DNA of 64,000 nucleotides from Aggregatilinea lenta (GCF_003569045.1 NZ_BFCB01000003.1:868001-932000); one strand, 5' to 3'; shown: positions 8,067-17,100, numbered from the stretch's first letter. Notes: a model not told the origin generated them from the letters alone. Translations and numbers: made by a program.

Positions 8067-9161
8067 ATGATTGCAACGCAGGCCGGGACACTGGTCCTCG
8101 AAGATGTCTCGAAGGTCTTTCCCCAACGCGATGAGGGCGGCGAGGTCCGCGCAGTGGATGGCGTCTCACTCAGCATCGACGTGGGCGAGTTCGTGACGCT
8201 GCTCGGCCCGTCTGGCTGCGGCAAGACGACCACGCTGCGCCTGATTTCGGGCTTCGAGTTCCCCTCGTCGGGCCGCATCCTGCTGGACGGTAAGGACATC
8301 TCCAACCGCCCGCCAAACAAGCGCGACATGGCGATGGTGTTTCAGAGTTATGCGCTGTTCCCGCACATGACCGTCGCCAACAACGTGGCTTATGGGCTGC
8401 GCGTGCGGCACGTGGGCGGCCAGGAGATGAAGCAGCGCGTTGCGCACGTGCTGGACCTGATGGGCCTCGCCGGGCTGGCCGAACGCCGTCCGCACGAGAT
8501 GTCCGGCGGGCAGCAGCAGCGCGTGGCGCTGGCGCGCTCGCTGGTCGTGGAGCCGCGCGTGCTGCTGTTCGACGAGCCGCTCTCAAATCTGGATGCCAAG
8601 CTGCGCGTGCAGATGCGCAGTGAGATTCGCAACATCCAGCGGCGACTGAACATCACCAGTGTGTACGTGACGCATGATCAGGTCGAGGCGATGGCGCTCT
8701 CCGACCGGATCGTGGTCATGAACGATGGGCATATCGAGCAGATGGGCACGCCGGAAGAAATCTACCGCCGCCCTGTGTCGCGCTTCGTGGCGGACTTCAT
8801 CGGGCGCGCGAACTTCGTCGAGGGCACGATCCGCGATGTCAGCGGCGAGCGCGCGACGGTGTCGCTGCTCGGTCAGACGGCCACGATCAGTGCGGGCTTT
8901 CAGCCGCGCCCCGGCGACGACGTGACGGTCGTGCTGCGTCCCGAATCGCTCGTGCTGCGTGCCGATCCTGCTCTGGAGCAGGTGCGTGTCGAGCAGGTGA
9001 TGTACCTGGGGTCGTCGGTCGAGTACCAACTGGCGCGCGGCGACCAGCACCTGATCGCGGTCGACACCGATCCGCGCTCCGACCAGATCTTCCGCGAGGG
9101 CGAATCGGCGGGCCTGACCTTCGAGCCAGAGTTGGTGCACATTCTCCCCGCCAGTGCGTAG
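8067..9161 (+). CDS. ABC importer ATP-binding protein, FbpC/PotA-like
   Basis: 364 aa ATPase that powers the importer encoded just upstream. Walker A is GPSGCGKTT (residues 47-55), the signature is MSGGQQQRVALARSL, Walker B is VLLFDEPLSNLD and the switch His is in VYVTHDQVEAMALSD. A C-terminal TOBE regulatory domain (about residues 280-364) carries the pattern VVLRPESLVL, as in spermidine/iron/sulphate importer ATPases. The gene abuts the permease with no gap. It ends at a strong bidirectional terminator. Confidence 0.92.
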   Translation: MIATQAGTLVLEDVSKVFPQRDEGGEVRAVDGVSLSIDVGEFVTLLGPSGCGKTTTLRLISGFEFPSSGRILLDGKDISNRPPNKRDMAMVFQSYALFPHMTVANNVAYGLRVRHVGGQEMKQRVAHVLDLMGLAGLAERRPHEMSGGQQQRVALARSLVVEPRVLLFDEPLSNLDAKLRVQMRSEIRNIQRRLNITSVYVTHDQVEAMALSDRIVVMNDGHIEQMGTPEEIYRRPVSRFVADFIGRANFVEGTIRDVSGERATVSLLGQTATISAGFQPRPGDDVTVVLRPESLVLRADPALEQVRVEQVMYLGSSVEYQLARGDQHLIAVDTDPRSDQIFREGESAGLTFEPELVHILPASA

Positions 9162-9184
9162 GTGCACTCGCCGTTGACGAATAA

Positions 9185-9221
9185 AAAAGGCCCGCAAGTG
9201 CAATCAGCTTGCGGGCCTTTT
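9185..9221 (+). terminator. Strong bidirectional terminator
   Basis: AAAAGGCCCGCAAG at 9185-9198 pairs perfectly with CTTGCGGGCCTTTT at 9208-9221 around a 9-nt loop. The A-run on one side and T-run on the other let it work on both strands. It serves the FbpABC-type operon on the plus strand and the DrrAB-type exporter genes on the minus strand. Confidence 0.92.
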
Positions 9222-9249
9222 GATACCTGATGGGCAGGTTGTCGCCCTG

Positions 9250-10095
9250 TTACTGGACCGAGTGCCGCCGGAACAGCCACGCCGTGATCGGAACAGAGAC
9301 GACGATGATCGCGATCGACCAGACCACCGACAGCCATGCGGAATCGCCGAGCGGCGTGCCGACCAGCCACGCCCGGATCGCGTTGATCGTATGGGTCAGA
9401 GGTTGGTTTTCGGCAAATGTTCGGATAAGTTTCGGCATCGTCTCCGTCGGCACGAACGCGCTGGACACAAACGTCAGCGGGAAGATCAGCATGAAGCCCA
9501 CCCACTGCGCGGCCTCCAGGCTCTTGACCAGAAGCCCCAGAATGGCCGACAGCCACGAGATCGCCAGCGTGAACAACAACGACAGCCCGATCACGAGCAG
9601 CCATTCCGTCAGGCTTGCACTAGGGCGGAACCCCACCGCGAACCCGGCCAGGATGATGATGATGCCCGAAATGACGTTGCGCACCAGATCGGCGGCGATG
9701 TGCCCGACAACCAGGGCAATGCTGGACATGGGCAACGACCGGAAGCGGTCCACCACGCCTTCCTTCATGTCCACCGCGAGGTTGATCGTCGTGTAGTTGG
9801 CTCCGAAAGCCAACGTCTGGATCAGGATACCGGCGAACAGATAATTCGCATAGCTCACCTCGCCCGTGTCAATCGCGCCGCCGAGCACATAGCGGTTCAG
9901 CAGCATGAACATGATCGGGAACAGAATCAGCGACAGCACCTGATCGAGGCTGCGGACGATGTGCATCGTGCTGCGCTTCGTCATAATCCATGAATCGGAG
10001 ATCAGCCAGAAGACCGACGAGCGGCACTCAGCCAGCGGCGGCGACAGGAATGCATTGTCAGCCACGCGTGGCGACGGGAGCGTAGTCTCAGCCAT
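9250..10095 (-). CDS. ABC-2 type exporter permease, DrrB-like
   Basis: 281 aa membrane protein with six predicted helices and the ABC-2 permease pattern (MTKRSTMHIVRSLDQVLSLI at the cytoplasmic start, then VLGGAIDTGEVSYANYLFAG). DrrB-like permeases pair with DrrA-like ATPases to export drugs, lipids or peptides. The start at 10095 (MAETTLPSP) was preferred over one 45 bp further upstream because GGAGAGA precedes it. It then overlaps the ATPase gene end by 8 bp, a typical coupled arrangement. The gene lies downstream of the RiPP precursor in the same orientation, so the cargo could be the modified peptide; this is inference. Confidence 0.82.
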   Translation of the reverse strand: MAETTLPSPRVADNAFLSPPLAECRSSVFWLISDSWIMTKRSTMHIVRSLDQVLSLILFPIMFMLLNRYVLGGAIDTGEVSYANYLFAGILIQTLAFGANYTTINLAVDMKEGVVDRFRSLPMSSIALVVGHIAADLVRNVISGIIIILAGFAVGFRPSASLTEWLLVIGLSLLFTLAISWLSAILGLLVKSLEAAQWVGFMLIFPLTFVSSAFVPTETMPKLIRTFAENQPLTHTINAIRAWLVGTPLGDSAWLSVVWSIAIIVVSVPITAWLFRRHSVQ

Positions 10096-11083
10096 GAATG
10101 CTCTCTCCATCGTTGTGTACGCCATCTTTAGACATACCATTGTCGGTCAGGAACATGAATACGTCGTCGAGCGTTGGGCGGCGCATCGACACGCTTTCGA
10201 CTTCGATCTGCGCGTCTTCCAGGCGCTGCAAAATCTGCTTGAGCGTGGTCGCGCCGTTGGTGGCCGCGATGGTCAGGATGCGCTGGTCCGCGACGGCCTG
10301 AAGCTGCTCGCCGTCCACAGCCTGCTGCGCCAGCGCAAAGTTGCTGTTGGGTGAAATGGTGAGATCAACGTGATCGGACCCAACGCGCGACTTAAGGGTG
10401 TTCGCATCGCCTTCCGCGATCACCCGCCCCTCGTCGATGACCACGATCCAGTCCGCGAGGTAATCGGCTTCGTCCATGTACTGTGTCGTCAGCAGAATGG
10501 TCGCGCCGCTGTTGGCCAGATTTTTGATCGCGGCCCACATGTTCAGGCGGCTTCGCGGGTCCAGGCCCGTCGTCGGCTCGTCCAGAAAGATCACCGGAGG
10601 CGCGGCGATGAGGCTCATCGCCAGGTCGAGGCGGCGCTTCATACCGCCGGAATAGGTCTTCACCGGGCGGCGGGCCGCATCGACCAGATCGAACTGTACC
10701 AGCAGCTCCTGCGTGCGGCGCTTGGTATCGGCCTGGCTCAGGCGGTACAGACGGCCCAGCATTTGCAGATTCTCTTCGCCGGTCAGGTAGATGTCCACCG
10801 CGGCGAACTGCCCCGTCAGGCCGATGCTGCTGCGGACTTCGCAGGCCTGCTTCACGACGTCGTAGCCGTTGACATAGACCTGTCCATCATCAGGCGGCAG
10901 CAGCGTGCTGAGGATGCGAATCGTAGTGGTTTTGCCCGCGCCGTTGGGACCGAGCAGCGCAAGGATCGAGCCGCGCCGGACCCTGAAGTCAATGCCGTGC
11001 AGCACCTTGAGATCCTTGAACGACTTCTGGAGATTTTGCACTACAATGGCATTGGCGGCGGTGTGAGTCGGTGTTGATTCCAT
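10088..11083 (-). CDS. ABC exporter ATPase, DrrA-like
   Basis: 331 aa. Walker A is GPNGAGKTTT, the signature is TYSGGMKRRLDLAMSL, Walker B is VIFLDEPTTGLDP and the switch His is replaced by Gln in LLTTQYMDEAD, as is common in DrrA-type exporter ATPases. The C-terminal extension (about residues 230-331) contains the DrrA-type region ending in RRPTLDDVFMFLT. Start ATG at 11083 with CGGAGG upstream. It overlaps the permease by 8 bp. It lies 170 bp after the terminator of the precursor gene, and has its own promoter-like region. Confidence 0.88.
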   Translation of the reverse strand: MESTPTHTAANAIVVQNLQKSFKDLKVLHGIDFRVRRGSILALLGPNGAGKTTTIRILSTLLPPDDGQVYVNGYDVVKQACEVRSSIGLTGQFAAVDIYLTGEENLQMLGRLYRLSQADTKRRTQELLVQFDLVDAARRPVKTYSGGMKRRLDLAMSLIAAPPVIFLDEPTTGLDPRSRLNMWAAIKNLANSGATILLTTQYMDEADYLADWIVVIDEGRVIAEGDANTLKSRVGSDHVDLTISPNSNFALAQQAVDGEQLQAVADQRILTIAATNGATTLKQILQRLEDAQIEVESVSMRRPTLDDVFMFLTDNGMSKDGVHNDGESIHG

Positions 11084-11103
11084 AGCGTGGCCTCCGCAAG
11101 TTC

Positions 11104-11136
11104 ACAATAGAGTAATTGTACATCCGTTCTATTATA
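11104..11136 (-). promoter_or_regulatory. Promoter/operator candidate of the DrrAB exporter genes
   Basis: On the minus strand a perfect TATAAT lies at 11131-11136, about 48 bp before the DrrA start; the -35 region at about 11154-11160 is weak (TTTTGT/GTTTTG). Just downstream of the -10 box are two nested inverted repeats: ACAAT (11104-11108) with ATTGT (11115-11119), and AATAGA (11106-11111) with TCTATT (11128-11133). This placement suits a repressor site. No regulator gene is adjacent. Confidence 0.45.
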
Positions 11137-11220
11137 AAGGAAAGCGAAATCGAACAAAACCCTGATTTTTTAGAGGATTTTATCATTTAATAGAAGGCGA
11201 TGGATGGCCATCCGGGTGCG

Positions 11221-11255
11221 GAAAAAAACTGCGCCCCGGACCATCCGGAGCGCAG
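11221..11255 (-). terminator. Rho-independent terminator of the RiPP precursor gene
   Basis: Read on the minus strand, CTGCGC (11250-11255) pairs with GCGCAG (11229-11234), and an inner CCGGA/TCCGG stem (11236-11240 with 11244-11248) continues it. Seven T residues (complement of 11222-11228) follow. It lies 35 bp after the precursor stop and should make a short monocistronic precursor transcript, leaving the exporter genes to their own promoter or to read-through. Confidence 0.85.
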
Positions 11256-11289
11256 CTGATGACTGTACGACGTGCGCTGCACGCGCGGG

Positions 11290-11622
11290 TTACTTCGTGT
11301 CGGGGGTGTCCGTCGTGTCGTCACTTTCCGCGTCGTCGTCATCCTGCACGAAGAACGCGTCGGACTTGGTGGCAGCGGTGGCATCATCATCGTCCTGGAC
11401 GAAAAAGGCATCTTTTTTGGCCGGTTCTTCAGCCGATTCGGGTAAAACGAGATGGACGGTTGTCGGTGTTTGCTCGTGTACAATATACTGGACGCCTTCG
11501 GGCAGCTTGGTGCCGGTGAAGGACTCAATCGCCCCGCGCGGATCGCTGAGCAGCAACTGCTTGAATTCCGGATCCTCGTGGGCTTTCTTGACGATGCTGG
11601 ACCATTTGATACCGTTTGCCAT
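11290..11622 (-). CDS. RiPP precursor with nitrile-hydratase-type leader peptide (NHLP) and duplicated acidic core motif
   Basis: 110 aa. Residues 1-62 match the NHLP (proteusin-type) leader: WSSIVKKAHEDPEFKQLLLS, then DPRGAIESFTG, LPEGVQYIVHEQTP and VHLVLPE. NHLP leaders guide RiPP enzymes to a C-terminal core. Here the usual C-terminal end of the leader, with a Gly-Gly cleavage site, is absent. The remainder is very acidic and carries DAFFVQDDDDA twice (residues 71-81 and 88-98, period 17 residues), then DDTTDTPDTK. The two copies are identical in protein, but 9 of 11 codons differ at the third base. AAGGAG lies just upstream of the ATG. A terminator follows. The divergent neighbour is a radical SAM RiPP maturase, which supports the call. 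The product and the modified residues are unknown. Confidence 0.85.
   Translation of the reverse strand: MANGIKWSSIVKKAHEDPEFKQLLLSDPRGAIESFTGTKLPEGVQYIVHEQTPTTVHLVLPESAEEPAKKDAFFVQDDDDATAATKSDAFFVQDDDDAESDDTTDTPDTK
11329..11412 (-). repeat. Two coding repeats of the precursor core motif
   Basis: Copy 1 is 11380-11412 and copy 2 is 11329-11361; each is 33 bp and encodes DAFFVQDDDDA. Only the fourth (TTC) and sixth (CAG) codons are the same; every other codon differs solely at its third base. The repeat is therefore old and held constant at protein level. Confidence 0.9.
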
Positions 11623-11661
11623 CGTGACTCCTTTTGCCAGGTAGAACCAGACCTCACCTTA

Positions 11662-11686
11662 ATGATACGGTTGGGTCGGGTATCAT
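11662..11686. promoter_or_regulatory. Inverted repeat upstream of the RiPP precursor (operator candidate)
   Basis: ATGATAC at 11662-11668 and GTATCAT at 11680-11686 form a perfect 7-bp inverted repeat separated by 11 bp. The dyad lies 40-64 bp upstream of the precursor start, inside its likely promoter; on the minus strand ATGATAC and GTATCAT could each supply a -10-like element. It is a plausible regulator-binding site. Confidence 0.45.
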
Positions 11687-11692
11687 GCAATG

Positions 11693-11827
11693 CTTAGAGC
11701 GTGTCTGCAAAGGGGCTTTTGGTATGATCCTTATCCCTCAAGACCCGGAGCGTCAACAGAGTGGCTCCCCTTCTCCCTCGGGGGAGAAGGGGCCGGGGGT
11801 TGAGGGTTTGCGGACACACTCTTAGAG
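11693..11827. mobile_element. MITE-like element of about 135 bp with terminal inverted repeats
   Basis: The left end CTTAGAGCGTGTCTGCAAA (11693-11711) and the complement of the right end (11807-11825, CTAAGAGTGTGTCCGCAAA) match at 16 of 19 positions. Between them is a GC-rich hairpin (CCCCTTCTCCCTC against GGGGGAGAAGGGG) and GGCCGGGGGTTGAGGG. There is no transposase. A similar CTCCCTT...GGGGAAGGGCCGGGG segment occurs at about 18775-18825. It sits in the gap between the precursor and the divergent radical SAM gene. Confidence 0.65.
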
Positions 11828-11894
11828 ACTTGCTGTTATGCCGGGCGGTGTGACGGCTTCATAACCTTGCTTCGCGCCAGGAGAGGCGACCTCC

Positions 11895-14015
11895 ATGACG
11901 ATCTCTGCGACGACCTCCGGCCCGCACGGCAGCGCGCCCGTACTGCTGGTCTCGATGCCCTTCGGCCCCATCTCCCAGCCGTCGATCGGCCTGACGCTGC
12001 TCAAAGGCGTGCTGCACGAACACGGCATCTCCTCGTCGATCCTGTATGCCACGCTGCTGTTCGCAGAGATGATCGGCGGCAGCGTCTATAACCAGATCTC
12101 CAGCGGCAACCCCTACGTCGATCTGGCGGGCGAGTGGGTGTTTGCAAACGCGCTGTTCGACGGCCAGAACGCGCTGCACAGCCGCTTCGTGGATGACGTG
12201 CTGCGCCGCCAGTCGCCGCTCAACAACCGCCGGGAGCACGTGCCCGAAGCCTACATCGAGCGGCTGCTGTCTGCCGTCCCGCACGTAGACGCCTTTCTCG
12301 ACCGCGCCGTCGAGGCGGTGCTGGCCCGCCAGCCGCAGATCGTCGGCATCACCAGCACCTTCCAGCAGCACGTTGCGTCGTTGTGCCTCGCCGGGCGGCT
12401 CAAGGCGGCCAGGTCCGACCTGTTCATCGTCATGGGCGGCGGCAACTGCGAAAGCACGATGGGTGCTGAGACGGTGCGGCAATTCGGCGCGGTGGACGCC
12501 GTCGTGTCCGGCGAGGGGGAGCGCGTCTTCCCCGACCTCGTGCGGCGCGTGCTGGACGGCCAGCCGGTTGACGACCTGCAAGGCGTGCTGACGCGCCGCA
12601 ACGTCGAGCGCCTCGCCGCCGGGCCGCTCAACGCGCCTCCGGTGATCGACATGGAGACACTGCCGCTGCTCGACTACGACGACTTCTTCGAACAGCTCGA
12701 CGGCAGCGCTGTGCCGCGCCCGCCGAACACGCGCGTGCTGTTCGAAACGTCGCGGGGCTGCTGGTGGGGTGAGCGTAGCCACTGCACGTTTTGCGGCCTG
12801 AACGGCGAGACGATGGCCTATCGCAGCAAGCCCGCTGACCGTGCGATCCGCGAGCTGGCGGGGCTGGCGACGCGCTATCCCGATCTGCCGGTGTGGGTGG
12901 TCGATAACATCCTCGACATGCACTACTTCGACGACTTCATCCCGATGCTGGGCGAGCTTGGGCTGGATCTGGAGCTGTTCTACGAGGTCAAGGCGAACCT
13001 GCGTAAGTCGCAGCTCGTGCAGCTGCGTGAGGCGGGTATTCTGCACTTGCAGCCGGGCGTGGAGAGCTTGAGCGACCCCGTACTCAAGCTGATGAAAAAG
13101 GGCGTGAGCTGGCTGCAAAACGTGCAACTGCTGAAGTGGGGCGAGGAACTGGGCATCAACGTCTACTGGAATATTCTGTGGGGCTTCCCCGGCGAGGATC
13201 CCGCCGACTACGAGCAGATGCACAGGCTGTTCCCGCTGCTGCACCACCTGAACCCGCCGGTCAGTCTGGCGCAGATCCGTCTGGACCGCTTCAGCCCGCA
13301 CTTCAACCACGCCGACGCGGAGGGCTTCGCCAATGTGCGCCCGGCGCTGCCCTACGACTACATCTACGCGCTCGACGCGGATGCCCGCGCCAATCTGGCC
13401 TACCACTTCTTTTACGACTACCGCGACCCGCGCGACCTCAACGGCTACACGCAGCCGCTGTTCCGCGAAGCGAAGGCGTGGCGGCGCGAGCACGACCGCA
13501 GCGCCCTGATGCTGGTCGATCTACAGTCGCACCTGCTGATCTGGGATCTGCGCGCGGTGGCCGCGCAGCCGCTGACCGTGCTGGCAGGCTGGCAGCGCGC
13601 GCTGTACCTGTACTGCGACGAGGTGCGCAGCGGTCGGGCGCTGGCGGCCTTCGCGGAGGCGGAAGGGGTCGATCCTGCCGTGATACAGGACTGCCTGGAG
13701 GCGTGGGCGGCCAGCAGGCTGGTCGTGCGGGGCGGGAACAGCTGCCTTAGCCTGGGCGTGCCGCTGGGCGGCTACGCCCCCGCGCTGGAGGTGATGCTGC
13801 GGCTTAAGGAGGCGGCGAGCGGCGCGGGGATTGCGCTGGATCACGACACGCGCCTGGACTGTCCGGTTCTGGACACGCGTTTCTTTGGCGTCGATGCGAG
13901 TGGGCATCCATTCGTGTATTTTAGCGCATTATGCGCTCTAATTAACCTGTCGATCAACCAGGAATTGACGCGCGCCAGCGGTCAGACTGTGGCGGGCATC
14001 ACGCTCGATATTTGA
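11895..14015 (+). CDS. RiPP maturation B12-binding radical SAM enzyme (putative peptide C-methyltransferase)
   Basis: 706 aa. Residues about 15-235 form a B12-binding-type domain (MPFGPISQPSIGLTLLKGVL at its start, FIVMGGGNCES later). The radical SAM core starts near residue 283, with the unusual cluster motif C289-x7-C297-x2-C300 in SRGCWWGERSHCTFCGLNGE. That spacing and the surrounding GCWWG and CTFCGLN residues are the hallmark of the RiPP maturation radical SAM protein 1 family, whose genes occur beside NHLP or Nif11 leader precursors and which are annotated as C-methyltransferases. The C-terminal 200 residues are family-specific. AGGAGAGG precedes the ATG. It is divergent from the precursor at 11622, its likely substrate. 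The reaction on this peptide is inferred. Confidence 0.85.
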   Translation: MTISATTSGPHGSAPVLLVSMPFGPISQPSIGLTLLKGVLHEHGISSSILYATLLFAEMIGGSVYNQISSGNPYVDLAGEWVFANALFDGQNALHSRFVDDVLRRQSPLNNRREHVPEAYIERLLSAVPHVDAFLDRAVEAVLARQPQIVGITSTFQQHVASLCLAGRLKAARSDLFIVMGGGNCESTMGAETVRQFGAVDAVVSGEGERVFPDLVRRVLDGQPVDDLQGVLTRRNVERLAAGPLNAPPVIDMETLPLLDYDDFFEQLDGSAVPRPPNTRVLFETSRGCWWGERSHCTFCGLNGETMAYRSKPADRAIRELAGLATRYPDLPVWVVDNILDMHYFDDFIPMLGELGLDLELFYEVKANLRKSQLVQLREAGILHLQPGVESLSDPVLKLMKKGVSWLQNVQLLKWGEELGINVYWNILWGFPGEDPADYEQMHRLFPLLHHLNPPVSLAQIRLDRFSPHFNHADAEGFANVRPALPYDYIYALDADARANLAYHFFYDYRDPRDLNGYTQPLFREAKAWRREHDRSALMLVDLQSHLLIWDLRAVAAQPLTVLAGWQRALYLYCDEVRSGRALAAFAEAEGVDPAVIQDCLEAWAASRLVVRGGNSCLSLGVPLGGYAPALEVMLRLKEAASGAGIALDHDTRLDCPVLDTRFFGVDASGHPFVYFSALCALINLSINQELTRASGQTVAGITLDI

Positions 14016-14135
14016 GGCCGAGCAGTGATGGCCCGGCCTGCGGCGCGCCTCGAGTAGCACGCACGGCACAACTATGAATCCCAGTGGCGGGCCAACCGGC
14101 GCGCTGCCCTTATTGAGCTGGATAGCAGGACAATT

Positions 14136-17100
14136 ATGACACATCGACAACGGCTCTTTGCCAACCGTTACCGGTTAGTCGAAGAGCTGGGACATGGGGG
14201 GATGGGCATCGTCTACCGGACGCAGGATCACCTGACCGGGGACGAAGTCGCTCTCAAACAGGTATTGGCCTCGATCACCTCGACGTCGCTGACGCCCTAC
14301 AGCGCCGAGCAAGACAAGAATATTGCGCTGGCCCGCGAGTTTCAAACGCTGGCGACACTGCACCATCCCCGCATCATCACGGTTTTGGACTACGGCTTTC
14401 ATAAGGAAACGGACAAGCCGACGCTTCCGTACTTCACGATGGTGCTGCTGCGGGACGCCAAAGATATTTTATCGTACGGCAAGACGATCGAGGCCAAAGA
14501 GAAGCTGCACCTCGTGCTGCAGGTGCTGCAAGCCCTGGACTACCTGCACCGGCGCGGCACCATTCACCACGACCTCAAACCGGCCAACATCCTCGTCTCG
14601 AACGGCATGGTCAAGCTGCTCGACTTCGGGCTGGCGGCCAAGCACGGGCAGATCACCGGCATCACCGGGACGATCCCCTACGTCGCGCCCGAACTATTCA
14701 CGCAGAGCGCCCTTGCCAACGAAACGACCGACCTGTACGCCCTGGGCGTCATCGCGTACGAGATGCTGAGCGGTCATCACCCCTTCAGCACCGAGCACCA
14801 GTACAAGCTGATTCAGGACATCCTGACGCGCCTGCCGGATATGTCGCCCATCAACGCCATCCGGCTGGGCGAGACTCCGCTGGAGGAACCGGCGCCCGAC
14901 GACGAAGACGACTTCGTGCGGCCCTCCACGCTGCCGACCAGTCCGTTGGCGAGGGTGATCTACAAGCTGCTGTCCAAAAAGGCGGAGGATCGCTACCAGA
15001 GCGCGGCCAGCGTGATCCAGGATCTCGTCGTGCTGCTCGACGATCCGATCGTCCTGGAGACGCCGGAGATCCGCGAGAGCTACCTGCAGGCGGCGACATA
15101 CGTGGGCCGCACGGCGGAAATCGCGCTGCTGGACGAGGCTGTGAGCCAGGTGCTCGACGGGCAGGGCAGCAGTTGGCTGATCGGGGGCGAGAGCGGGGTG
15201 GGCAAGTCGCGCCTGATCGACAAGGCGCGTATCCAGGCGATGGTGCAGGGCGTGCTGGTCCTGGTCGGGCAGGGCGTGGAGCAGGGCGGGCTGCCCTATC
15301 ACCTCTGGCGCGACATCATGCGCCGCCTGTGCCTGACGGTCGATCTTTCCGATCTCGAGGCGGGCGTGTTGGCCGCGCTGGTGCCGGACATTGAAGTTTT
15401 GCTGGGGCGTACGGTGCCGCCGCCGCCCGCGCTGTCCAGCGAGGATGCGCGCGATCGCTTGATCACGATTATCGTGGACGTGATCAAGCGCTACCCGGAG
15501 CCGATCCTGCTTATTCTGGAAGACCTCCAGTGGGCGTCGGAGAGCCTGGAAGTGCTGCGTTGGGTCAACGCGGCCACCGACAGCACGGCGCTGCTGATCA
15601 TCGCGTCGTTCCGCGACGACGAACAGCCCGATCTGCCGCTGAAGCTGCCGGAAATGCGCTACCTTAAGCTGGACCGGCTGAATAAGCAGGAAATCGCCGA
15701 GCTGAGCGAAGCCATGTTGGGCCAGATGGGACGCCGGTCGGGCCTCGTCGAGCTGCTGCATGCCGAAACCGAGGGCAACGTCTTCTTCCTGGTGGAAACG
15801 GTCCGCGCGTTGGCGGAGCAAGCCGGGGATCTGTCCAAGATCAGCACGCTGGAGCTGCCCTCGCAGATCGTCGCGCACGGCATCCAGGGTATTGTCGAGC
15901 GCCGCCTGCGCGGGGTGAACGAGCCTGACCGGCAGGTGCTGCATGTCGCCTCGGTGATGGGGCGGCAGTTGGAGCTGGCGCTGCTGGCCTATATCGTCAG
16001 CCACAATGACGAGTACACGCAGAAGGACCTCGAACAGTGGCTGAGCGTGTGCTCGAACACGGCGATCATCGAGATCAGCGACGGCAAATGGCGCTTCACG
16101 CACGACAAGATCCGGCAGGAGATCCTGAACCAGATCCCCGACGCCGATCGCGTTCAGTTCCACCGGCAGGCCGCCGAAGCTATCGAGGCGCTCTACGTCG
16201 ACCGGGCCGTGTATGCCTCGACGCTGGTGCATCACTGGCGCATCGCGCAGAATCCCTACAAAGAGGCCGAGTCGGCCAGCCTCGCGGGCCATCATGCCGT
16301 CGAGCTGGGATCGTACGTGGAAGCGTTCGACATGCTCAAGCATGCGATCGCCCTGTACGACCGCCTGAACCTGGACGAGCCATCACGTTACCTGGACGAC
16401 CAGTTCGAGCTGGCGCGGTGCTGCATGAACCAGGGATGGTTTGACGACGCGCTCCGGGTGAGCGATATCGCGCTGCGGCTGGCGCGTGAGCAGGGCAACG
16501 AGAAGCGTGTGATCGACGTTTTCACGTTGCTCGGCTCGGTGGCGCTGCGTCAGGGGCAGATCGACGTGGCGAACCAGCAGTTGATCGAGGCGCTGGCGTT
16601 GGCGCGCAGGCTGGGCGACACCGCCGTCGTCAGCGACACCCTGATCTGGCTCGGCGCGCTGTCGGTGATAGGCCACGAGCACCAGCAGGCGAACACCTAC
16701 CTGCGAGAAGCGCTTCAGCTCGCCCGGCAGGACATCCAGAATCCGTTGATTCTGGCGCGGGCGCTGAACGCCCAGGGCGAAAATCTGCGCCACTCGCGGC
16801 GGTTCAAAGAGGCCGCGCCCTACTACGAGGAAGCGTTGCAACTGTACAAGCAGACGGGTCACCGCTACGCGACGACCGCCGTGCCCTTGAACCTGGGGCA
16901 CGCCGCCTTTGCGATGGACGACCTGGATCTCGCGGAACAGTATTACCTGGGCGTGCTCGAAGCGACGCTGCGGATCAAGTACACGATGATGCTGTTGGAA
17001 GCGCTCGCGGGACTGGCCGGCATCTGGGCGCGGCGGGGAGCGCCCGAACGGGCGGCGTCACTGCTCGGCGTTGTGCTGCGGCATCCGTCGGTGTCTGCCG

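Noticed and set aside
11187-11690. Longer minus-strand frame overlapping the RiPP precursor
   Set aside because: It crosses the terminator at 11221-11255 and has no ribosome site, whereas the 110-aa frame has AAGGAG, an NHLP leader and ends before the terminator.
11859-13493. Long minus-strand open frame (544 codons) opposite the radical SAM gene
   Set aside because: Composition is the His/Arg/Val-rich shadow of a GC-rich gene; the plus strand carries the C-x7-C-x2-C motif and family pattern.
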